Shown here: one piece after another, positions 35,063 to 43,134 of the stretch | How the letters are laid out: every line of letters begins with the position of its first letter | Position numbering within the stretch: the first letter of the stretch is position 1 | Assembly: GCF_008180155.1 (NCBI RefSeq) | Contig: NZ_VSZS01000062.1 | Location: 62,001 to 126,000, forward strand | Source of the DNA: Neoaquamicrobium microcysteis | Lineage (GTDB): Bacteria > Pseudomonadota > Alphaproteobacteria > Rhizobiales > Rhizobiaceae | DNA: 64,000 nucleotides | Reading direction: 5' to 3' | The notes under the pieces: model-generated | Database searches by the model: none | Told to the model about the DNA's origin: nothing | Seen by the model: only the letters and a program-made list of their open reading frames with translations | Program-made: the position numbers and the translations under genes

Positions 35063-36280
35063 TCAGATCTGGGGGACGGTGCGGCGCGCGTCGTGCCACG
35101 CGATGAGCCAGATCAGCAGGCCGGTGACGGCCAGCCCCGCGCCGACGAAGCCGGCCGATTCGAAGCCGTAGCCGCGCATGATCGCGATGCTGGCCAGCCA
35201 AGGCCCGAGCGCGTTGGCGGCGTTGAAGGCGCTGTGGTTGAGGGCTGCGGCCAGCGTCTGCGCATCGCGCGCGACGTCCATCAGGCGGCTTTGCAGTACG
35301 GTGCCGAGGCCACCGCAGAAACCGACCATGAAAATGACGGTAGCGAGCGCGCCGAGGTGGGGCGCTGCGAAGGGGAAGCAGGCCAGAACCACAGCGCTGG
35401 AGGCAAGCAGTGCCGCCGCGGTCTTCATCAGCCATCGGTCGGCGGCCCACGCGGCAGCCAGCGTGCCAAGCGTCATGCCGACGCCGAAGATGCCCATGAC
35501 GACAGGAACGACGGACGGGGAAACCTGCGTAACGGAAAGGAGTGTCGCGCTGGTGTAGGAGTAGACCGCGAACATGCCGCCCGAGCCGACGGCGGCCGTG
35601 GCGAGGATGAGCCAGACCTGCCGGTTGCGCAGCGCCGTGAGCTCGCGCGTCGGACTCGCATCGGGGTCTGGCGCGTGGCGGGGAGCGTACAGCCACAGCA
35701 ACGCCACGGTGACGAGCGCCAGCAGGCCGGTGATCGCGAAGCCCCAGCGCCAGCCGAAGGTCTGGCCGAGCCATGTGGCGAGCGGCACGCCGAGTATGGT
35801 GGCGATGGTGAGGCCCAGCATGACGCGCGCTACGGCCTGCGCGCGCTTGTTTGGCGGTACGAGCGATGCGGCGACGAGTGCCGCGACGCCGAAGTAGGCG
35901 CCGTGCGGCAGGCCGCTCATGAAGCGGAAGATGAGCATCCAGCCATAGGAGGGCGACAGGGCGCTGAGGCAGTTGGCGACGGCGAAGACCGCCATGAGCC
36001 CGAGCAGCAGCGTGCGGCGCGACACGCGGGCCGCGAGCACTGCGATCAAGGGCGCGCCGACCACGACGCCCAGCGCATAGGCGCTGATGACATGCGATGC
36101 GGTGGCCTCGTCGATGGCGAGCCCGGCCGAGAAATAGGGCAGGAGGCTCATGGCGGCGAACTCGGTCGTGCCGATGGCGAAACCGCCCATGCCGAGCGCC
36201 AGCATGACGAGCCATGGTTTCGTCGTGGCGTGCTGCCGGGGTGCGAGATCGCCGAATTCCGGCGTGACGACTGCCGTCAT
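35063..36280 (-). CDS. MFS transporter, AraJ/sugar- or drug-efflux type
   Basis: A 405-residue twelve-helix transporter. Conserved parts are FAIGTTEFAAMSLLPYFSAGL at helix 1, RVSRRTLLLGLMAVFAVAN after helix 2 and RFMSGLPHGAYFGVAALVA at helix 4, typical of the DHA1 efflux group containing AraJ, YdhP and chloramphenicol exporters. Likely a proton-driven exporter of small molecules. It is not obviously linked to its neighbours. Confidence 0.88.
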   Translation of the reverse strand: MTAVVTPEFGDLAPRQHATTKPWLVMLALGMGGFAIGTTEFAAMSLLPYFSAGLAIDEATASHVISAYALGVVVGAPLIAVLAARVSRRTLLLGLMAVFAVANCLSALSPSYGWMLIFRFMSGLPHGAYFGVAALVAASLVPPNKRAQAVARVMLGLTIATILGVPLATWLGQTFGWRWGFAITGLLALVTVALLWLYAPRHAPDPDASPTRELTALRNRQVWLILATAAVGSGGMFAVYSYTSATLLSVTQVSPSVVPVVMGIFGVGMTLGTLAAAWAADRWLMKTAAALLASSAVVLACFPFAAPHLGALATVIFMVGFCGGLGTVLQSRLMDVARDAQTLAAALNHSAFNAANALGPWLASIAIMRGYGFESAGFVGAGLAVTGLLIWLIAWHDARRTVPQI

Positions 36281-36369
36281 GGGAGTACCGCCCTTGAGAT
36301 GGCCGGCCTCCCGCCAGCGTAATCGAGACGAGCGACGCTACGACGCGCCGCTCAACTCGACAAGCTGGG

Positions 36370-36388
36370 TTGCTGCATTGCAGCAATG
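36370..36388. promoter_or_regulatory. Palindrome upstream of the MFS gene
   Basis: TTGCTGC-ATT-GCAGCAA, with the nested CATTGC-A-GCAATG shifted by a few bases, lies 90-108 bases upstream of the MFS start and 24 bases after the curlin stop. It may be the operator of an efflux-pump regulator encoded elsewhere, or a weak transcription end for the curlin gene. Confidence 0.4.
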
Positions 36389-36411
36389 CGTTTTTGCGGG
36401 GATGCGCGGGT

Positions 36412-36831
36412 CTACCAGCCGAACTGGAAGGTGGCTCCGGTGCCGCCATTGCCGTACTGGCTGACATTGGCGTTCGTGTTGCGGCCGAACTGGAACAGGC
36501 CGTAGCTGTTGTTGTTGCCGTTCTGGGTGATCGTGCCGTTGTGGCCGTTGCCGCGCTGGTAGACATGGCCCTGATTGCCGCGACCGTCCTGGGCGATGCC
36601 GCCGGAATTGCCGTTGCCGTTCTGGCGGATGCTGGAGCCGCTCCTGACCGAATTGACGATGGAGTAGATGGCGAAGCCGGCGCGCATGGCGCGTTCCTCG
36701 TCGGCGTTGCGCGGCTGGACGTGGACGCTCACCGAGCCGTTGGCATGCGCAGGCGCGGAGGCCAGCGCAGCGGTGGCGAGCACGGTGGCGGCGAGGGCAG
36801 CGGTGGCGGTCTTGCGGACGGTGCGGATCAT
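36412..36831 (-). CDS. Curlin-repeat protein (CsgB/CsgA-like amyloid subunit)
   Basis: A 139-residue secreted protein. GGGAG precedes the ATG at 36831; the signal peptide ends near ASAPAHA. The C-terminal 75 residues are imperfect curlin repeats of about 20 residues with the NGNxN/QxG pattern: IRQNGNGNSGGIAQDG, VYQRGNGHNGTITQNG, LFQFGRNTNANVSQYG. These fold into the beta-solenoid of curli fibres outside the cell. It is the last gene of the three-gene curli set, following a terminator, and has its own leader. Confidence 0.87.
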   Translation of the reverse strand: MIRTVRKTATAALAATVLATAALASAPAHANGSVSVHVQPRNADEERAMRAGFAIYSIVNSVRSGSSIRQNGNGNSGGIAQDGRGNQGHVYQRGNGHNGTITQNGNNNSYGLFQFGRNTNANVSQYGNGGTGATFQFGW

Positions 36832-37013
36832 TGGTCGTCTCCCTGGAAAGGCGGTCTGCAATTCGATGAGGGGATATTGCGCCACACCGGCTGAACGGGT
36901 TCGGAACCTGTCGTTCATGTGGCGTTTAGATGGTTCAGAGGTCCGCTGGATCGTCCTCCCGCGGCGCCACGAGTAGACAGCGGATCTGGCCGTGCCGGTG
37001 GTCGCGCAAAGAA

Positions 37014-37035
37014 AAGCCCCGGTGAACCGGGGCTT
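37014..37035 (-). terminator. Terminator after the CsgH-like gene
   Basis: AAGCCCCGG and CCGGGGCTT form a nine-base-pair stem with a four-base loop; on the minus strand it is followed by TTTTC. It lies just after the CsgH-like stop and separates that gene from the second curlin. Confidence 0.8.
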
Positions 37036-37058
37036 GTTTGAAACAGATTTGCGCAGGC

Positions 37059-37439
37059 TCAGAGCCACTTGCCGACACGTTCGGTGCAGGAGGTAGTCTT
37101 GCCGCCGGCGGTGACCTCGAGCTTCACGTCGTAGCTGCTGCCGTTGCCCCCGAGCGTGACGGAGCCGAGGGTCGCCGCGCGACCGGGAGAGGCGTCGAAG
37201 TCGCCGCCCTGGCTGATGTTGGCGCCGGGGCCGGTGATGCGGAGCTGGTAGGAGCCGGTGAGCTGGCGGTCGGCATGGGCGACGCCTTCGATCGACGTCA
37301 TGCCGCCCGATGCCCGGGTGACGATCTCGCAGCTCAACGGGCCGGCATTTGCCTTCTGACCTGCGGTGGCAAAGCCGGCACCGACGGTTGCCGCCAGGCC
37401 GAGGGCGAGGATCGGCAGGTGCTTCTTTCCAATGCTCAT
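37059..37439 (-). CDS. csgH: CsgH-like curli assembly/inhibitor protein
   Basis: A 126-residue exported protein with a signal peptide ending near QKANAG. The mature part GPLSCEIVTRASGGMTSIEGVAHADRQL... has an immunoglobulin-like beta pattern with one Cys near each end (SCEI and TSCTERVG), fitting CsgH, the alphaproteobacterial counterpart of CsgC that keeps curlin from aggregating in the periplasm. Its place between two curlin genes supports this. Assignment is by pattern and context. Confidence 0.76.
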   Translation of the reverse strand: MSIGKKHLPILALGLAATVGAGFATAGQKANAGPLSCEIVTRASGGMTSIEGVAHADRQLTGSYQLRITGPGANISQGGDFDASPGRAATLGSVTLGGNGSSYDVKLEVTAGGKTTSCTERVGKWL

Positions 37440-37528
37440 GGTCTTGCTCCTTGGTCTTCGGGCGAGCCGCCGGAAGGGTCGTCCCTTCCGGCTATCGCGG
37501 GTTCATATCGAGGTTCAGCGGCCGAGGT

Positions 37529-37963
37529 TCAGCGGCAGGTCTGGACGAAGGCCGCGACGTTGCCGCTGCCGTTCTGGCGAACTTCGGCGTCGCAGCCGTT
37601 GCCGACCTGCACGCCTGCCGCGATGTTACCGCGCCCGTCCTGAATGATGATGGAGTTGTGGTTGGTGCCGAACTGCGCCGCGCCGGCCTGGTTGTAGCGG
37701 CCGCGCTGTTCTGCACGGGCGGCGTTGCGCGAGCCGTTCTGGCCGATGGCGATCGTGTTGCCGCGGCCGCGCTGGTTGCCGATCGCGCTGTTGCGCCAGC
37801 CGTCCTGGTGGACGCCGATGTTGTTGTTGTAGCCGGTCTGGCGGCCGCCTGCCTCGTTGCGGTGACCGAACTGCTCCAGCCAAACGCTGTTGGCCATGGC
37901 GGGAACCGAGGTGAAGCCCATGATTGCTGCGACTGCGGCGGTGATGAAAAACTTCGTGTTCAT
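37529..37963 (-). CDS. Curlin-repeat protein (CsgA-like major subunit)
   Basis: A 144-residue protein with a signal peptide ending PAMA and repeats such as IGVHQDGWRNSAIGNQRG, IAIGQNGSRNAARAEQRG and IIIQDGRGNIAAGVQVG. Regular Gln/Asn positions about every 20 residues define the curlin family. Two Cys in the last quarter (GNGCDAEV, QTC) are unusual for CsgA and could form a disulfide or link fibres. It is the first gene of the set. Confidence 0.87.
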   Translation of the reverse strand: MNTKFFITAAVAAIMGFTSVPAMANSVWLEQFGHRNEAGGRQTGYNNNIGVHQDGWRNSAIGNQRGRGNTIAIGQNGSRNAARAEQRGRYNQAGAAQFGTNHNSIIIQDGRGNIAAGVQVGNGCDAEVRQNGSGNVAAFVQTCR

Positions 37964-38086
37964 GTCTGTTGCTCCGGGTCAGGGTGTGTTCGTTTCGAGA
38001 ACGATGCGACTATCGCGCAGCGCTCTCGAACCGACGCTGAACCGGGCGTTCAGCCGGCGTTCACCGGAAAACTTGCGGGGAGGCTT

Positions 38087-38536
38087 TCAATCGCGCCGGG
38101 CGGACATTCGGGCTTCGAGATCGAGAATGTCGCGCTCTTCGAGATGTTTGCGCAGCAGGCGGACGTTTCTCTTGGACGCCTTGAAAAGAACGTCGAACAC
38201 CGTGCCGGCGATCGGCACGGAGCCGAACACGACATCTATGCCGACATTCATCATCATCTGGAGGATCAGCCTGCGAGGCGCGCCGTGCCGGGCCGCCTGA
38301 TGAATGACGTAGGCGGCCATGAGGCCGCCGGCGAGATCGCCCGCCACGGGCACCAGGCTGATGACGGGGTCCAGGCCGAAGCGGATTTTCGTGCCGGGAA
38401 TGCGCCATTCCGCATCGAGGAAGGTTGCGAGCCCATCAAGACGCGCGAGGGCCGCCCCGCGTTGTGCACGAAGCTCGTCCTGTTCTTCCGACCACGTTCC
38501 CGGTCCTTCGACGTCAATCGTGTCAGTGATGTCCAT
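38087..38536 (-). CDS. DUF4112 family protein
   Basis: A 149-residue protein starting MDITDTIDVEG, with GGAGG before the ATG. LDAEWRIPGTKIRFGLDPVISLVPVAGDLAGGLMAAYVI and NVGIDVVFGSVPIAGTVFDVLFKASKRN are the hallmark of DUF4112, small proteins with two likely membrane segments and unknown function. The C-terminus is charged (NVRLLRKHLEERDILDLE). Confidence 0.85.
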   Translation of the reverse strand: MDITDTIDVEGPGTWSEEQDELRAQRGAALARLDGLATFLDAEWRIPGTKIRFGLDPVISLVPVAGDLAGGLMAAYVIHQAARHGAPRRLILQMMMNVGIDVVFGSVPIAGTVFDVLFKASKRNVRLLRKHLEERDILDLEARMSARRD

Positions 38537-38610
38537 GCCTCCGGGGTGCCAGATCGCCCGCCCCCAAGATGGTGATCGTCGATCGGAACGACAATGGAAG
38601 TGATCGCCTG

Positions 38611-39249
38611 TCAGTCGCGCCAGAGTGTAAGCGGCTGTCCCGAGGACAATCTGCCCGAATAATAGTTCGGGCCGTCGCGCGTAAGCACCGCGATGCGGTT
38701 GCCGTTCTGTGCGTATAACAGCAGTTCGGCATCGAGACCGGTCATGGTCTCGTCGAGGCGCCAGTCGTTGGCGGTTGCCAGAAGCGCGTTGTTGCAGCCT
38801 GAAGAACTTGCGGCGCCGCGCGGCTGGTTTGCACCCGTCCAGCTGCCGGTGGCAGCAAAGGACAGAGAGCAGCCGCAATCGGCCGTCGCGTCGGTGATCT
38901 TCCACTGGCCGCGAATGTCGAATTCGGAGGGCAGGGCGCGCGCTGCGAGGTTGCCCGCAACCGCACCGCCGACCGGGCCTGCGACAAACGTGCCAGCACC
39001 GGTGATGGCGTTACGGCCGACATTGCGCCCGACATTCCATGCTGCGGCGGTGCCGAAAGCGCGCAGACGGTCGGGCTTTTCGGGCGGGCCGGACGGCAGC
39101 GGCATGGCGCACTGCATCGGCCCGACGAACGAACCCTGCGCCGCGACGGCCGCATTGTCGCCGCCGCCCGACTGGCATGACGCGAGCGCCAATGTCGCCA
39201 GAACGGCGCAAAGCGACGGTGTCTTGGTGTGTGGTCTGGCCCGCATCAT
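38611..39249 (-). CDS. Lipoprotein with AprI/Inh-type protease inhibitor domain
   Basis: A 212-residue lipoprotein: the signal peptide ends in LALASC with lipidated Cys 25. A small Gly/Ala-rich middle part (NAITGAGTFVAGPVGGAVAGN) may enter the membrane. The C-terminal 105 residues (FDIRGQWKITDATADCGCSLSF to GRLSSGQPLTLWR) fit the eight-stranded AprI/Inh inhibitor fold of serralysin-type metalloproteases. No protease gene is nearby, so a housekeeping role in the envelope is possible. Confidence 0.78.
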   Translation of the reverse strand: MMRARPHTKTPSLCAVLATLALASCQSGGGDNAAVAAQGSFVGPMQCAMPLPSGPPEKPDRLRAFGTAAAWNVGRNVGRNAITGAGTFVAGPVGGAVAGNLAARALPSEFDIRGQWKITDATADCGCSLSFAATGSWTGANQPRGAASSSGCNNALLATANDWRLDETMTGLDAELLLYAQNGNRIAVLTRDGPNYYSGRLSSGQPLTLWRD

Positions 39250-39379
39250 CGTCGCCCCATGAGCGACGACCGTGGCGAGAGTTTGAACGCCGGCGACAAC
39301 ATTGCCCTTGCGCGCGCTTTCGCCTACATACGCGCCAACCGATATCTCCCCAACAGGAACAATGGAGTTTCAGCGCGCC

Positions 39380-41029
39380 ATGGCACGCCAGTTCATCTAT
39401 CACATGTCCGGCCTGACCAAGGCCTACGGGGCCAAGAAGGTGCTGGATAATGTCCACCTTTCCTTCTACCCCGACGCCAAGATCGGCATTCTCGGCCCCA
39501 ACGGCGCCGGCAAGTCGACCATCCTCAAGATCATGGCCGGTCTCGACAAGGAATGGAGCGGTGAAGCCTGGCTGGCCGATGGCGCGACCGTGGGCTACCT
39601 CGCGCAGGAGCCGCAGCTCGATCCGCAACTCGACGTGTTCGGCAACATCATGGAAGGCGTTGCGAAGAAGACGGCCATCATCGAGCGCTACAACGAGCTG
39701 ATGATGAACTATTCGGACGAAACGGCCGACGAGTCGTCTCATCTTCAGGACGAGATGGACCGCCTCAACCTCTGGGACCTAGAGCAGCAGGTGGAGATGG
39801 CGATGGAAGCGCTCGCCTGTCCGCCGAAGGATGCCGACGTCGAAAAGCTTTCCGGTGGCGAGCGCAGGCGCGTCGCGCTCTGCAAGCTGCTTCTTTCGGA
39901 GCCCGACCTGCTTCTTCTCGACGAGCCGACCAACCATCTCGACGCCGAGACGACGGCGTGGCTGGAAAAGCATCTGGTTGCCTATAAGGGCGCAGTGATG
40001 ATCATCACCCACGATCGCTACTTCCTCGACAATGTCACGGGCTGGATTCTCGAACTGGATCGCGGACGCGGGATTCCCTACGAGGGCAACTACACCGCCT
40101 ACCTCGAAGCCAAGGCCAAGCGCCTAAAGCAGGAGGGCCGTGAAGACGATGCCCGCCAGCGCGCGATCACCCGCGAGCGCGAGTGGATTTCGTCCAGCCC
40201 AAAGGCACGCCAGACCAAGTCGAAGGCGCGTATCCAGGCTTTCCAGGACCTTCTGGATGCTGCCGACAATCGCCGCCCGACCGACACGCAGATCGTCATT
40301 CCGCATGGCGAGCGTCTGGGCAATGTCGTCATCGAGGTCGAGGACATCTCGAAAGGCTTCGCCGACAGGCTGCTGGTCGAGGATTTGAGCTTCAAGCTGC
40401 CGCCCGGCGGCATCGTCGGTGTCATCGGGCCGAACGGCGCCGGCAAGACCACGCTCTTCAAGATGATCACGGGTCAGGAGCAGCCTGACAAGGGCTCCAT
40501 CCGCGTCGGCGATACGGTGAAGCTCGGCTATGTCGATCAGAGCCGTGACGCGCTCGATCCCAACAAGACCGTGTGGGAAGAAATCTCCGGTGGCGCGGAA
40601 GTGGTGAAGCTGGGCAAGCACGAAGCCAACACGCGCGCCTACTGTTCGTCCTTCAACTTCCGTGGCGGCGATCAGCAGCAGAAGGTCGGCAACCTGTCTG
40701 GCGGCCAGCGCAACCGGGTGCATCTGGCAAAGATGCTGAAGACCGGCGGCAACGTCCTGCTGCTCGATGAGCCCACCAACGATCTCGACACCGAGACGCT
40801 GGCGGCACTGGAAGACGCGCTGGAGAACTTCGCCGGCTGCGCCGTCATCATCTCGCACGATCGCATGTTCCTCGACCGGCTGGCGACGCATATCCTGGCC
40901 TTCGAAGGCGACAGCCACGTCGAATGGTTCGAGGGCAATTTCGAGGATTACGAGCAGGACAAAATCCGGCGCCTGGGGCCGGAGTCGGTCAATCCCAAGC
41001 GGGTTACCTACAAGCGCCTGACGCGCTGA
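39380..41029 (+). CDS. ettA: Energy-dependent translational throttle protein, ABC-F ATPase
   Basis: A 549-residue ABC-F protein with two ATPase domains and no membrane part. The N-terminal Walker A is GPNGAGKSTILK, with LSGGERRRVALCKLLL and LLLLDEPTNHLD; the C-terminal set is GPNGAGKTTLFK, LSGGQRNRVHLAKML and LLLDEPTNDLD. The linker (P-site tRNA interaction motif) region and total length fit EttA, which binds the ribosomal E site and gates the first peptide bond according to ATP. The start MARQFIYHMSGLTKAYG is chosen by family; an ATG at 39362 would add six residues. Confidence 0.95.
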   Translation: MARQFIYHMSGLTKAYGAKKVLDNVHLSFYPDAKIGILGPNGAGKSTILKIMAGLDKEWSGEAWLADGATVGYLAQEPQLDPQLDVFGNIMEGVAKKTAIIERYNELMMNYSDETADESSHLQDEMDRLNLWDLEQQVEMAMEALACPPKDADVEKLSGGERRRVALCKLLLSEPDLLLLDEPTNHLDAETTAWLEKHLVAYKGAVMIITHDRYFLDNVTGWILELDRGRGIPYEGNYTAYLEAKAKRLKQEGREDDARQRAITREREWISSSPKARQTKSKARIQAFQDLLDAADNRRPTDTQIVIPHGERLGNVVIEVEDISKGFADRLLVEDLSFKLPPGGIVGVIGPNGAGKTTLFKMITGQEQPDKGSIRVGDTVKLGYVDQSRDALDPNKTVWEEISGGAEVVKLGKHEANTRAYCSSFNFRGGDQQQKVGNLSGGQRNRVHLAKMLKTGGNVLLLDEPTNDLDTETLAALEDALENFAGCAVIISHDRMFLDRLATHILAFEGDSHVEWFEGNFEDYEQDKIRRLGPESVNPKRVTYKRLTR

Positions 41030-41037
41030 AGAGAAGG

Positions 41038-41070
41038 GCCAGTCGGCAACGGAACCATTTGCCGACTGGC
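41038..41070 (+). terminator. Hairpin after ettA
   Basis: GCCAGTCGGCAA and TTGCCGACTGGC form a perfect 12-base-pair stem with a nine-base loop, nine bases after the ettA stop. It lacks a T-run, so it may be a factor-dependent stop or an mRNA end protector. Confidence 0.55.
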
Positions 41071-41132
41071 ACGTTCCACCACCGCGCGAGCGACTTGCCG
41101 ATGGCAAGGCGCCGCAAAACGATGGGGGACGT

Positions 41133-42590
41133 ATGAGCATCGACTACGGGCGGCTGTTTGCAGCGTTGCCTAGCCCGCATATGGTCCTCGACCACAATTT
41201 CAACTACGTCGCCGTCAATCCCGCCTATGAAGCCGTTGTCATGCGGAGCGGCTCCGAACTGATCGGTCGCAACCTCTTCGACCTGTTTCCCAACGAGGGA
41301 GAAGGTGGAAAGCGGTTGCGCGCATCGTTCACCCGCGTGTTCGAAACCGGCAAGCAGGATACGCTGGCCTACATCCCATACGACATCCCGCGCCCCGAGG
41401 CCCAAGGCGGCGGGATGGAGCAGCGGTTCTGGACGGCGGTGCACACGCCGCTCGCAGACGAGAACGGCGCGATCGCTTATCTGGTGCAGAACACGGTCGA
41501 TGTTACCGATATCGCCCGCCTGAGGCAGGCGGCGTCGCTGCCTTTCGCGTCAAAGGCGGGCGAAACGAGGCTGCTGGAGCGCGCCCGCGAGGCCGAGCAG
41601 CAGCATCAGGCGCTGCTGGCCGAGAGCGACGAGTTCCGCCGGCTGTTCCAGCTTGCGCCGGGCTTCTTCGCGGTGCTCTCGGGGCCGACGCACGTTTTCG
41701 TCTTCGCCAACGATGCTTACGGCAAGCTGGTGGGCAACAGGCCGGTCATCGGCCAGCCGGTGAAGGAGGCCCTGCCGGAGGTGGTGGAGCAGGGGTTCGT
41801 CGCGCTGCTGGACGCGGTCTATCGAACGGGGAAGCCAGCGGGTGGAGAGGCGGTACGCCTGATGCTTCAACGAGGGCCGGAAGAGGCACCGAAGGAAACC
41901 TATCTCGACTTCTCCTATGATGCGATCCGCAACCGTGACGGCGAGATAACCGGCATATTCGTGCAAGGGATGGACCGCACGGAAGCCGTGCGCACGCAGC
42001 AGCGCCAGAAGCTGCTGCTGGACGAATTGAACCACCGCGTCAAGAATACGCTGGCGACGGTGCAGTCGATAGCCTCGCAGACATTGCGCGCGATCGACGA
42101 CCCGGTCGAGGCGAAGACAAGGTTCGAGGCGCGCCTGCGGGCGCTTTCCAACGCCCACAACCTGCTGAGCGAGCGCGAATGGGCGAGCACGTCCCTGAGC
42201 ACCATCCTGTCCCAGGAACTGAGCATCTACGAGAGCTCGCGCGTCGCGGCCAAGGGGCCGGCGGTGACGCTTTCGCCCAAGACGTCGATCGCCATAGCGA
42301 TGGTGGTGCACGAGCTGGCGACGAACGCCGCCAAGCACGGTGCGCTGGCGGGCGATGACGGGTCGCTTCGCGTCGACTGGCAGAAGCGCGGCGACAGGCT
42401 GATGCTGGACTGGACCGAACGGGGAGGGCCGCCAGCGAGGCCGCCCGAGCGGCGTGGCTTCGGCTCTCGGCTCATCGAACGCGTGGTCAATGGTGAACTG
42501 GGCGGCGAGATCGAGACGCGCTACGACGCGGCAGGCTTTTCCTGCACCATCGACGTTCCCAATCCCGAATACGAGGAGCAGGTGCTGTGA
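41133..42590 (+). CDS. PAS-domain HWE-family sensor histidine kinase
   Basis: A 485-residue cytoplasmic kinase. Two PAS domains (residues about 5-125 and 165-290) precede the HWE core: phospho-acceptor His 301 in LDELNHRVKNTLATVQ, the N-box HELATNAAKHGAL and the WxE motif in LDWTERGGPP. There are no membrane segments, so it senses an internal or diffusible signal such as light, redox state or a ligand. The receiver gene overlaps its stop. Confidence 0.92.
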   Translation: MSIDYGRLFAALPSPHMVLDHNFNYVAVNPAYEAVVMRSGSELIGRNLFDLFPNEGEGGKRLRASFTRVFETGKQDTLAYIPYDIPRPEAQGGGMEQRFWTAVHTPLADENGAIAYLVQNTVDVTDIARLRQAASLPFASKAGETRLLERAREAEQQHQALLAESDEFRRLFQLAPGFFAVLSGPTHVFVFANDAYGKLVGNRPVIGQPVKEALPEVVEQGFVALLDAVYRTGKPAGGEAVRLMLQRGPEEAPKETYLDFSYDAIRNRDGEITGIFVQGMDRTEAVRTQQRQKLLLDELNHRVKNTLATVQSIASQTLRAIDDPVEAKTRFEARLRALSNAHNLLSEREWASTSLSTILSQELSIYESSRVAAKGPAVTLSPKTSIAIAMVVHELATNAAKHGALAGDDGSLRVDWQKRGDRLMLDWTERGGPPARPPERRGFGSRLIERVVNGELGGEIETRYDAAGFSCTIDVPNPEYEEQVL

Positions 42591-42976
42591 TGCACACCTC
42601 ACGATCAAACCTGGTTTCGGGGCTGCGGGTCTTCATCGTCGAGGACGAAGCGCTGGTGATGATGAACCTCGAGGCGATGCTGGAGGATCTGGGCTGCGTA
42701 CTGGCGGGCAGCGCGATGCGGCCGGCGCAGCTGGAAGCCAGCATCGCACGCGGCATCGACGCCGATGTGGCCATCCTTGACGTCAATCTCGGCGGGACGC
42801 TGGTGTTCGACTACGCACGGGCGCTGGTCGACAGCGGCATGCGCATCGTATTCGCCACCGGTTACGGGCGAGGCGGCCTGCCAGAAGAATGGCGCGACCG
42901 GCCGATCCTGCAAAAGCCATACACCGAACAGGAAGTCGCAGAGGGGATCGCGGCCGCGTTGGCGCTGGCGCGGTAG
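42587..42976 (+). CDS. Single-domain response regulator receiver
   Basis: A 129-residue receiver. The acidic pair is in FIVEDEALV, the phospho-acceptor Asp 65 is in VAILDVNLGG, the Thr is in VFATGYG and the Lys in ILQKPYT. There is no output domain; it probably acts as phosphate sink or interacts with a protein partner. GTG 42587 overlaps the kinase stop; ATG 42590 is an alternative start. Coupling to the HWE kinase indicates a cognate pair. Confidence 0.92.
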   Translation: MMHTSRSNLVSGLRVFIVEDEALVMMNLEAMLEDLGCVLAGSAMRPAQLEASIARGIDADVAILDVNLGGTLVFDYARALVDSGMRIVFATGYGRGGLPEEWRDRPILQKPYTEQEVAEGIAAALALAR

Positions 42977-43021
42977 CCGCTCACCACAGATTGTTTTGCG
43001 CTGAGCCTGCACGCAGCGGTT

Positions 43022-43034
43022 ACATGCTGCATGT
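43022..43034. promoter_or_regulatory. Palindrome upstream of the ketoacyl synthase
   Basis: ACATGC-T-GCATGT is a perfect 13-base palindrome 100 bases ahead of the ketoacyl-ACP synthase start. It is possibly an operator; no regulator is adjacent. Confidence 0.4.
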
Positions 43035-43134
43035 GCGAAATTAAGCTGTCATAAAGACCGCATCCGTAAATTTGCCCGACGCGACGCACAAAGTCGCGCC
43101 GCAGCCGCATGACTGCAGATTCGGGACGGATAGA

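Noticed and set aside
43051-43071. Possible Pho box (CTGTCATAAAGACCGCAT) before the ketoacyl synthase gene
   Set aside because: The first half-site CTGTCAT matches the PhoB repeat, but the second (ACCGCAT) matches only three of seven positions.
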